Below are positions 57,757 through 64,000 of a stretch of DNA of 64,000 nucleotides, piece after piece; position 1 is the stretch's first letter, and the number at the start of each line of letters is the position of its first letter. Location: positions 43,281 to 107,280 of the forward strand of contig CAWHFO010000057.1 of NCBI GenBank assembly GCA_963828215.1. The letters run 5' to 3'. The translations under genes and the position numbers were made by a program. The notes under the pieces were generated by a model that saw nothing but the letters and a program-made list of their open reading frames with translations, did no database searches and was not told where the DNA came from. This DNA comes from CAVTJL01 sp963828215. Its GTDB lineage: Bacteria > Pseudomonadota > Alphaproteobacteria > Geminicoccales > Geminicoccaceae.

Positions 57757-58716
57757 ATGGCATCGCCCCTTGACCCGACAGTTCCGGACACGAACGACCA
57801 CGCGGGCTTCGGTGGCCGGCCCCACGTGCCTCGTCTCGGCATCGTGCTTGCAGCAGCCTCGGCCTGGATCATGTGCCTCCCGAGCCTGCCGCCGGCCGCG
57901 ACGGCCGCCGAGGCTCCTGGTCCGAACCAGCACGGGCCTCAGACGAGCGATGGAGGCGTGCCCTCCATCCCGGGAAGCGGCCCGCGCTTCAATCCGCCCC
58001 TGCTTCAGATGGCCGATGTGCCGTCGGACCCCCTCGAGTCGCGCAGCCCGGCCGGCCCGGGGCAGAGGGCCCTCTCCGGCTCGCCCGGCGACAGCTCGGA
58101 GCTGGTCGAGATCGGCCGCGGCGTGAAGCTGCCCAACCCCCCCGAAGACTACGCGGTCACCGGCATCGGGATCCTGGAGCGGTCGAACAATCCCTGCGAG
58201 CTCACGCTGTGGGGCCACATGGTCGATCTCCGCTATGCGACGCCGGCCCGCAAGCTCGCCTCCTTCGAGATCGGCAAATGCGTTGGATCCTCGGTGTCCC
58301 AATGGATAGACTACAAGCAGGTCATCTATGATCATTCGTCCACCGAGTTCGTCCGAGCGATCCAGGTCTGCGGTGGACACGCCACCTTTCCGCTCCCCCA
58401 GGTGGTTTATGCCTCCCTTGCGTGGGAGATCAAGGGGCTGCGGATCCGCCCGGGCCAGATCGAGCCGAGCGAGAAGATTACCGCTCTCTCCGACCTCGAG
58501 GAGTTCGTGCGGCCCAACTGCCCGAACAACCACGAGCAGGCGTACCTCGATCCCGGATGGTCCTACTGGTCCGAATGCCCGAAAGGCCAGCTGCTCACGG
58601 GCGTGGGGGTCCATTCCTCCATGGGCAAGTCCATGACGGGCCTCGAGGTGCGCTGCAAGACGCCGGTCGCAGCCCGGGTGCCGAGCGACCCGGTCGCAGA
58701 CGGGAGCGGATACTGA
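57757..58716 (+). CDS. Secreted hypothetical protein
   Basis: A 319-residue protein with an N-terminal hydrophobic segment (LGIVLLAAASAWIM-like, residues 28-45) and a Pro/Gly-rich spacer of about 60 residues. The mature domain from about residue 110 has repeated GIGILER..., TLWGHMVDLRYATPARKL and GQLLTGVGVHSSMGKSMTGL units with six cysteines, reminiscent of vitelline-membrane-outer-layer-type beta prisms. GGAGAGC precedes the ATG at 57757. Lone gene between IS1380 and IS5. No function assigned. Confidence 0.65.
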   Translation: MASPLDPTVPDTNDHAGFGGRPHVPRLGIVLAAASAWIMCLPSLPPAATAAEAPGPNQHGPQTSDGGVPSIPGSGPRFNPPLLQMADVPSDPLESRSPAGPGQRALSGSPGDSSELVEIGRGVKLPNPPEDYAVTGIGILERSNNPCELTLWGHMVDLRYATPARKLASFEIGKCVGSSVSQWIDYKQVIYDHSSTEFVRAIQVCGGHATFPLPQVVYASLAWEIKGLRIRPGQIEPSEKITALSDLEEFVRPNCPNNHEQAYLDPGWSYWSECPKGQLLTGVGVHSSMGKSMTGLEVRCKTPVAARVPSDPVADGSGY

Positions 58717-58742
58717 GCGGTCGCCGGGGCCGGAGGGCGCTA

Positions 58743-59513
58743 CTAGGGCGTGTTAACACAAATCAAGTCGATGATCAGGGCGACCTGGATGAAGGCGGTG
58801 AACATGACGTCGAGCTTCTCGAAGCGGGAGAAGATGCGGCGAAAGCCCTCGAAGTCGGCGGAACAGGCGCTCGATCTCGTTGCGCCGCCGGTAGAGCCGG
58901 CGATCGTAGGTCCAGGGGCGGAGGCGGGTGGATTTGGGCGGCACGACCGGCTCGAAGCCGAGCTGCAGCACCAGCTGCCGGGTCTCGTCGCCTGCATAGG
59001 CGCGATCCATGATCATCGGCAGTCGCTTCGGCCGGTTGGGCCAGGCTTCGAGCAGCCGGCGCCCTTCGACGGCATCATGAGCCTGTCCCGGCGACAGGCC
59101 GAAGGTCAGGGCCGTCCGGTCATTCGCGGCAACCAGATGAACCTTGGTGGTCCAGCCGCCGCGGGACTTGCCGATGGCCTGCGGGCCGTTTTTTTCAAGG
59201 CACCCGTGCCATCGGGGTGAACCTTCACGCTGGTGCTGTCCAGGCTCGGGCATTCCAACCGGATGCGGATCAGACGATGCTCCTGCAACGCCTGGAAGAG
59301 CCGCTCGAGAACTCCGGCCTCGGCCCAGCGCCGCGGCCGGGTATAAATCGTATGCCAATTCCCGAACCTCTCCGGCAAGGCCCGCCATTTGCAACCGTTC
59401 TCCGTCACGTAGAGCACCGCATTGATGACATCAACATTGGAGATCCGCACGTTCCCGCGTTGAACAGGCATCAACGGGCGGATCAGCTCGTACTGGTCTT
59501 CGTTCAGGCTCAT
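58743..59513 (-). pseudogene. IS5-family transposase (orfA/orfB), with an indel near the end
   Basis: orfA: LNEDQYELIRPLMPVQRGNV and NGCKWRALPERFGNWHTIYT, ending in GTGALKK. Seven A at 59189-59195 allow the usual -1 shift into orfB: SRGGWTTKVHLVAANDRTAL, IMDRAYAGDETR, RRNEIERLFRRL. Near 58852 the match changes frame again to FRRIFSRFEKLDVMFTAFIQ and VALIIDLICVNTP. The first shift is probably programmed; the second needs one extra base removed (CTTCGAG to CTCGAG), so the transposase is likely inactive or misread. Confidence 0.75.
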
Positions 59514-59568
59514 CATCGTCATCAGATAGCCGAAGCCAAGATCCTCGAATAGTGTTAACACGCCCTAG
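58743..59568. mobile_element. IS5-family (IS427-type) insertion sequence
   Basis: Inverted ends GGGCGTGTTAACAC at 58747 and on the other strand at 59564, flanked on both sides by CTAG, the expected target. Contains orfA and orfB on the minus strand. Confidence 0.85.
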
Positions 59569-59600
59569 ATCATCGGAGCTCGGCCTGCTCGGCTGCGCCT

Positions 59601-59954
59601 TCACTCGCCAAGGACGCGCCGACGTTCCTCGAACTCGGCCTTGTCGATCTCGCCTCGGGCGAAGCGCTCTTTGAGGATGTCGAGCGGCGTCCTGCCAAGC
59701 GGTGATGCGGCGGCGTGACCCGCCCCATGCTGGCCGTGCGTGGTCAACCAGCGGAGCGCAAAGGCGACCAGGACGACGACCGCAGCCACGAAGAGGATCA
59801 TCATGAGCGGGCCGAAGAACATCATCCAGGCCCAGCCACCATCGCCCATCATCCAGGGGCCATACCGCCAGCCCGGCGTGGCCTCCTGCGCTGCCGCTGG
59901 CATGGCGGCCGGAATGGAGATAACGCCGAGCCAGACCGCAGGCTTACGTATCAT
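59601..59954 (-). CDS. SHOCT-domain membrane protein
   Basis: A 117-residue protein: signal or first TM segment, WRYGPWMMGDGGWAWMMFFG, a second membrane segment (FVAAVVVLVAFALRWL) and the C-terminal SHOCT motif DILKERFARGEIDKAEFEER. Such proteins occur near metal-resistance and mobile genes; SHOCT helices usually mediate oligomerisation. Start at 59954. Lone gene between two IS elements. Confidence 0.8.
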   Translation of the reverse strand: MIRKPAVWLGVISIPAAMPAAAQEATPGWRYGPWMMGDGGWAWMMFFGPLMMILFVAAVVVLVAFALRWLTTHGQHGAGHAAASPLGRTPLDILKERFARGEIDKAEFEERRRVLGE

Positions 59955-60010
59955 ACACCTCCCGGGCGCCATCCTTACCTCTGCGACATGGCTCGAAAAC
60001 AGGCCTTACC

Positions 60011-61069
60011 TGTTCGGTCCGGACTGTGATGGTGTAGGGTGTGCTCCTCTCCGGAGGGACGAGCTATGGGCCAGGTTCTTCATGGCTGCGCCACGACGAC
60101 GCACGCCGTCCGAGCTGAGCTACAGCGATCGAAAGCATCGGCCGCGGCGCTCGCCGAGCGCTTCGGGATCAACGTCAAGACTGTCCTGAAATGGCGCAGG
60201 CGCGAGAGCGTCCTGGACCGCCCGATGGGGCCCAGGGAGGCGCGCTCGACGGTCCTGACGCCGCTCGAGGAAACCGCGATCGTCGCCTTCCGCAGGCAGA
60301 CCCTGTTGCCGCTCGACGACGTGCTGTTCGCCCTGCGGCCCTCGATCCCGAGCCTGACACGCTCCAGCCTGCACCGGCTCCTGGAGCGCCACGGCATCTC
60401 CCGCCTGCCCAAGGACGAGAGCGAGCGGTCGGCGCGGAAGCATTTCAAGAGCTACCCGATCGGCTTCTTCCACATCGATATCTACGAGCTGCGCTGCGCC
60501 GAGGGCAAGCTCTTCCTCTACGTCGCGATCGATCGGACCTCGAAGCTCGCCTATGCCGAGCTGCACACCGAGGCCACGCGGCTGGTGGCGGCGCAGATGC
60601 TCGCGAACCTTCTGGAGACCGTGCCCTATCGCATCCACACGGTGCTCACCGGCAACGGCATCCAGTTCACCCACACGTCCGGCACCCCGACCTCGAGCAT
60701 CCACGCCTTCGATCGCGTCTGCCGAGCCAACGGCATCGAGCACCGGCTGACACGGCCCAACCATCCCCTCGGCGATCTGATGATCGCCGTCCCTGCGGGC
60801 ACGGATCGACAGCTCTGCTGTCGATGGACGAACGGCCAGGTCGAGCGGATGAACCGCACCATCAAGGAGGCGACGGTCCGGACCTTCCATTACGCCTCGG
60901 CCGACGAGCTGAAGCGCCGTCTCGACGCCTTCCTGCTCGCCTACAACCACGCCCGCAGGCTGAAGACGCTGAAGGGCAAAACCCCTTACGATTTCATCTG
61001 CCACCAGTGGACAATCGAGCCAGAATGCTTCAGGCTCGATCCCCACCATCACAGTCCGGGACCGAACAG
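60011..61069. mobile_element. IS481-family insertion sequence
   Basis: Inverted ends CTGTTCGGTCCGGACTGTGA (60011) and, on the opposite strand, CTGTTCGGTCCCGGACTGTG (61069), one base different in length. The transposase between them is probably dead. Confidence 0.8.
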
Positions 61070-61148
61070 CCTAACCGCGCCGGGTTTGCCGAGGAGATCT
61101 CGGTTGGCTCCTTACGCGGCCAGGGCAGCCTGTTCCAGAGCATCGTAG
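60066..61148 (+). pseudogene. IS481-family transposase, probably inactive
   Basis: An open frame of 360 residues with the IS481 core: FHIDIYELRCAEGKLFLYVA (first Asp), WTNGQVERMNRTIKEAT (Glu). Three faults: the second catalytic Asp of the usual TDNG is Gly (VLTGNGIQFTHT); 19 residues (LGDLMIAVPAGTDRQLCCR) are inserted in frame between NHP and WTNGQ by a 57-base palindromic segment; and the stop has been lost, so the frame runs 79 bases past the right inverted repeat. Confidence 0.8.
60768..60825. repeat. Small palindromic insertion inside the IS481 transposase
   Basis: A 57-base in-frame insertion holding two hairpins: GGCGATC-TGAT-GATCGCC (60771-60788) and ATCGACAGC-TCT-GCTGTCGAT (60805-60825). 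It is absent from the expected IS481 protein alignment between NHP and WTNGQ. Confidence 0.5.
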
Positions 61149-61350
61149 TAGCGTGCTTCGGCCTCTGCAGGTGGGATGTTGCCGATGGACTCGAGCAGAC
61201 GGCGGTGATTGAAACCAGTCGATCCACTCGAGGGTCTCCATCGGCCTGCGGCACTGGTTGCGGTAGCCGAGATGCGGGCGCTCGTGGTTGTAGAAACGGA
61301 TGACGGAACACCCATAGGACCGGGCCTGCCGGGGGAGCGGGAGGCTCTTT
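61112..61350 (-). pseudogene. IS3-family orfB C-terminal remnant
   Basis: RFYNHERPHLGYRNQ and METLEWIDWF in one frame continue in another as NHRRLLESIGNIPPAEAEAR and YYDALEQAALAA, the end of an IS3 orfB. Only the last 70 or so residues remain, frame-broken, next to IS481. Confidence 0.7.
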
Positions 61351-61375
61351 CTTTCCCTCCGCAGCAATGTGGCTG

Positions 61376-61780
61376 TCAGGTCAGCCAATTCTCAAGGCGC
61401 AGCGCCTTCACGCGCGCGAACTCGTGCTCGCTGTTGGTCACCAGAGTGCAGCCCAGCGCCAATGTCTGCGCGGCGATGAGCAGGTCGTTCGGCCCGATGA
61501 GTGTTCCAGCGCGCTCCAGCTCGGCGCGCAGCTCTCCGTAGAGCCTATCCGCCGGTGGCTCGAGCGGCACGATCTCGAAGGCGTCGAGCACCGTTGCAAG
61601 CTGGGCGCTCAGACGAGCCGAGCCCTTCTTCGCCGCGCCGTAGCGCAACTCGGCCGCGACGATGATGCTCGTACAGACGGTTTCCTCCCCCACCCCGGCG
61701 ATAGACCTTGCCACCCGGCCCTGAGGATGGCGCACGAGATCCGATACGATGTTCGTATCGAGCAGATAACGGACGCTCAA
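61376..61780 (-). CDS. vapC: PIN-domain toxin (VapC type)
   Basis: A 134-residue VapC: RYLLDTNIVSDLV, AAELRYGAAKKG, GTLIGPNDLLIAAQTLALG and TLVTNSEHEFARVKALRLEN give all four acidic positions. It starts at a TTG overlapping the antitoxin stop (TTGA). Appears intact. Different subfamily from the pair at 5.4-6.2 kb. Confidence 0.88.
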   Translation of the reverse strand: MSVRYLLDTNIVSDLVRHPQGRVARSIAGVGEETVCTSIIVAAELRYGAAKKGSARLSAQLATVLDAFEIVPLEPPADRLYGELRAELERAGTLIGPNDLLIAAQTLALGCTLVTNSEHEFARVKALRLENWLT

Positions 61781-62010
61781 AGGTCGACCGGCTCGTGCGA
61801 AAGCTCCTCGATCGCCGGAAACTCCTCGTCGATCGGCGGGAGGGTCGCGAGCAGCTCGAGGAGGGATCGCGGCGGCGCCGGCTCGATGATCAGTCGCTCG
61901 CCCTCCTTGCGGATGATCGCATCTTCGCCCGGCAGCTCGAACTCCCGCGGGATCCGGACAGCCTGGTTCCGGCCGTTCTTGAACAGCTTGACATGCCTTC
62001 CCGCCAGCAT
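61777..62010 (-). CDS. vapB: Antitoxin (VapB type)
   Basis: A 77-residue protein with a short AbrB-like domain (VKLFKNGRNQAVRIPREFEL) and an acidic tail. GGAGATCGGG sits before the ATG at 62010; the frame is open up to 62040. Coupled to vapC downstream. It should autoregulate through its upstream region. Confidence 0.85.
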   Translation of the reverse strand: MLAGRHVKLFKNGRNQAVRIPREFELPGEDAIIRKEGERLIIEPAPPRSLLELLATLPPIDEEFPAIEELSHEPVDL

Positions 62011-62426
62011 CCCGATCTCCATGAGCATAGGCCGCGGCATAGGCTAGACGAAGCAAACTCTCTTGTCACGGTGCCAGGGCGCGACCGCATAGCCTGTCGC
62101 TCCCCCACCATTGCGCGACGGCGGCCGCTTGCCGCCACGCCTTCCCAGCTCTCACAAGCCCTAGGGGCTTGATGGGGCCAGGGAGCGCCGCCCCTAGGCC
62201 CCGCAAGGGCAAGGCTCGCCAAGCCTGCCCCGCACGCTGCGCAAGGGCTGCCCTCCCGGGCGCTTGCGCCCGGGCCCCTTCGGGGACGGATCGATCGCTT
62301 GGCGATCGATGGCCCTGCTTGCGCGCAAGCCTGCCCCGCTCGCTGGCCCTTGCCCCCGTACCCCGGCCTCGCCGGCGGGCAGGGGTGCACGCGCGCGTGC
62401 ATCCCAACCCCCAGGAGACGGGAACC
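62011..62426. promoter_or_regulatory. Palindrome-rich leader before parB
   Basis: A 416-base gap with no convincing gene. It contains four strong palindromes: CCCGGGCGC-TT-GCGCCCGGG (62255-62274), ATCGATCGC-TTG-GCGATCGAT (62290-62310), CTTGCGCGCAAG (62318-62329) and TGCACGCGCGCGTGCA (62386-62401), the last 25 bases from the parB start. These are candidates for operator, parS-like or replication sites. Confidence 0.5.
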
Positions 62427-64000
62427 ATGACCTTCCAGACGATCCCCCTCGACAAGCTCGTGCTGGCCGCGAGCAATGTCCGCCGCACGGCGGTCGAGAC
62501 GAGCCTCGACGAGCTGGCGGCGAGCATCGCCGCGCACGGGCTCTTGCAGAATCTGAATGTCCGGGCGCTTCTGGACGAGAGCGGCGAGCCCACGGGCAGG
62601 TACGAGGTCGTGGCCGGCGGGCGGCGCCTCCGGGCCTTGAAGCGTCTCGCCAAGGCCAAGACGATCAAGAAGAGCCATCCGGTGCCCTGCGCTGTCATCG
62701 GAGGCTTTTCCGACACCGAGATCGGGCTCGCGGAAAACCTCTACTGCCCGATGCACCCGGCCGACCAGTACGAGGCCTGGGCCCGGCTCGCGGCCGAGGG
62801 GCAGAGCCCAGCGGACATCGCCGCGCGTTTCGGGGTCAGCGAGTCGTTCGTGCAGCAGCGCTTGAAGCTCGGCAAGGTCAGCCCGAGGCTTCTCGACCTC
62901 TACCGTGAGGGTGCGATGAAGCTCGATACCCTCATGGCTTTTACCCTTTCCGAGGACCACGAGGAGCAGGAGCGCATCTGGGCCGAGCTGCCCGAGTGGA
63001 ACCGCCATGCCGAGATGGTGCGGCGCCATCTCACCAAGGCCCACATCGTGGCGAGCGAGCCCATCGTACAGCTTGTCGGCCTCGCAGCGTACGAGGCCGC
63101 CGGTGGCCGCGTGCTCAGGGACCTGTTCGACGAGCGTCGGGCCTGGCTGCTCGACCGTGACATTCTCGACCGGCTCGCCGCCGACAAGCTGGAGGCGGAG
63201 GCGGAGAAGGTCCAGGGCGAGGGCTGGAGATGGGTCCAGGTCGGCTTCGCCTATCCGCAGGATCTCGGCGGCAGGCGGCGCATCTATCCCACCGCCCGTG
63301 AGCTGACGCCCGATGAGGCCGAGGAGCGGGCCAAGCTGGAGACGCGGCTGGAGGAGATCGCTGCCACCGTCGACGGTGCCGAGGACGAGAAAGCGCTCGC
63401 GACGGAGGTGAACGAGATCGAGCGGCGCCTTGCCGAGATCGACAGCGCCCGCGACACGTTCACGCCCGAGCCGAAGGCCATCGCCGGCGCCATCGTCTGG
63501 CTCGACCACAACGGCACTATCGCGGCAGACCGTGGCCTCGTGCGTCGTGAGGACGAGCCGCCTGCCGGGTCGTGCGAGCCGGCGGCAGCGGTCATGGCGG
63601 AAGAGACGCAAGACAGCAAGGCGATCCTGCCCGGAGCAGACAGCGGCGCCTTTGCGGCACCTGACCTCGCCAGGACGCCAGACGAGCCCGATGAGGAGCT
63701 CAAGCCGCTCAGCGACCGCATGATCGAGGACCTGACCGCGCATCGCACGGCGGGACTCAGGCTGGCGCTGGCGGACAACCCCGAGGTTGCGCTGATCGCC
63801 GTGGTGCACGGGCTCGCCGCGCGGCTGTTCCATGGCCGCACCTGGGACCCGGGCACCTGTCTCGACATCCAGCCGCGTGAGCCCTACCTCGAGCCGTCCA
63901 GCGACACGATCAAGGGCAGCGCTGAAGTCACGAGCTTCGAGGAAGCACGCAAGCGCTGGCGGGCTATCATGCCGCGCGAGGAAGAGGAGCTCTGGGATTG
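62427..64000 (+). CDS. Plasmid/ICE-type ParB-like protein (partial, runs off the right end)
   Basis: At least 524 residues, open to the window end. The N-terminus is a ParB/Srx-like domain: IPLDKLVLAASNVRRT, AHGLLQNLNVR, YEVVAGGRRLRALKRLAKAK, then GLAENLYCPMHPADQYEAW and a helix-turn-helix (SPADIAARFGVSESFVQQRL). The long C-terminal region, with a coiled coil near residues 290-345, is typical of the large ParB-like proteins of alphaproteobacterial plasmids and integrative elements. AGGAGACGGGAACC precedes the ATG. It suggests the window borders, or lies on, an extrachromosomal or integrated element. Confidence 0.85.
   Translation, partial: MTFQTIPLDKLVLAASNVRRTAVETSLDELAASIAAHGLLQNLNVRALLDESGEPTGRYEVVAGGRRLRALKRLAKAKTIKKSHPVPCAVIGGFSDTEIGLAENLYCPMHPADQYEAWARLAAEGQSPADIAARFGVSESFVQQRLKLGKVSPRLLDLYREGAMKLDTLMAFTLSEDHEEQERIWAELPEWNRHAEMVRRHLTKAHIVASEPIVQLVGLAAYEAAGGRVLRDLFDERRAWLLDRDILDRLAADKLEAEAEKVQGEGWRWVQVGFAYPQDLGGRRRIYPTARELTPDEAEERAKLETRLEEIAATVDGAEDEKALATEVNEIERRLAEIDSARDTFTPEPKAIAGAIVWLDHNGTIAADRGLVRREDEPPAGSCEPAAAVMAEETQDSKAILPGADSGAFAAPDLARTPDEPDEELKPLSDRMIEDLTAHRTAGLRLALADNPEVALIAVVHGLAARLFHGRTWDPGTCLDIQPREPYLEPSSDTIKGSAEVTSFEEARKRWRAIMPREEEELWD

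Noticed and set aside
1..64000. CRISPR arrays, rRNA and tRNA genes
   Set aside because: No regularly spaced direct repeats, no rRNA sequence and no convincing tRNA cloverleaf were found by reading.

Overview
The window looks like a high-GC alphaproteobacterial methylotroph, possibly Rhodospirillales or Geminicoccales-like (an inference from gene content and codon bias; there is no rRNA to confirm it). The left 45.6 kb is an almost continuous C1-metabolism island. The right 18 kb is a mosaic of insertion sequences, a prophage tail remnant and a plasmid-type partition gene.

1-12.5 kb: the tetrahydromethanopterin (H4MPT) formaldehyde-oxidation pathway. On the minus strand lie mptG (beta-RFAP synthase), mtdB, an ATP-grasp ligase, mch, a hypothetical gene and folB. 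On the plus strand, after a vapBC toxin-antitoxin pair, lie a pterin carbinolamine dehydratase, the formyltransferase/hydrolase complex fhcBADC and folP. Fae, the first enzyme, lies at 40 kb. Together Fae, MtdB, Mch and Fhc convert formaldehyde to formate.

12.7-29.6 kb: a lanthanide-type methanol dehydrogenase locus. It holds an SsuABC-like importer, a PQQ-associated ABC-2 exporter, cytochrome xoxG, xoxJ fused to a rhodanese-like CxxxCW domain, a pentapeptide-repeat protein, xoxF (Ce/La-type, with the extra Asp ligand), a SoxH-like metallohydrolase, a SoxYZ-like carrier, a PQQ-associated binding protein and beta-propeller, and several secreted proteins of unknown function. No mxaF is present in the window.

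29.6-45.6 kb: a LysR regulator, then methylofuran/H4MPT biosynthesis genes (folK, amino-acid kinase, DmrB-like flavoprotein, DHPS-like, DUF447, divergent SHMT, mfnB, MfnF-like, ATP-grasp ligases, HisA-like, CitG-like), fae, and pqqABCDE, which makes the cofactor for XoxF.

45.6-64 kb: IS481/IS630 debris; an IS3 element whose orfB is interrupted by an IS1595-type transposase with passenger gene; a tail-gene remnant of a siphovirus-like prophage (tail terminator, tail tube, G/GT chaperones with a canonical -1 slippery site, tape measure) carrying an opposite-strand moron; IS1380; a beheaded dihydrodipicolinate synthase-like gene; IS5; IS481 with a small palindromic insertion; a second vapBC; and the start of a plasmid/ICE-type ParB gene that runs off the right end behind a palindrome-rich leader.

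At least five genes (mtdB, fhcD, a tail chaperone, a tail terminator and the IS5 transposase) show the signature of one extra base. Fae has a protein-like, in-frame 57-codon extension after its stop. These are either sequence errors or real mutations and should be resolved before the annotation is trusted at those points.
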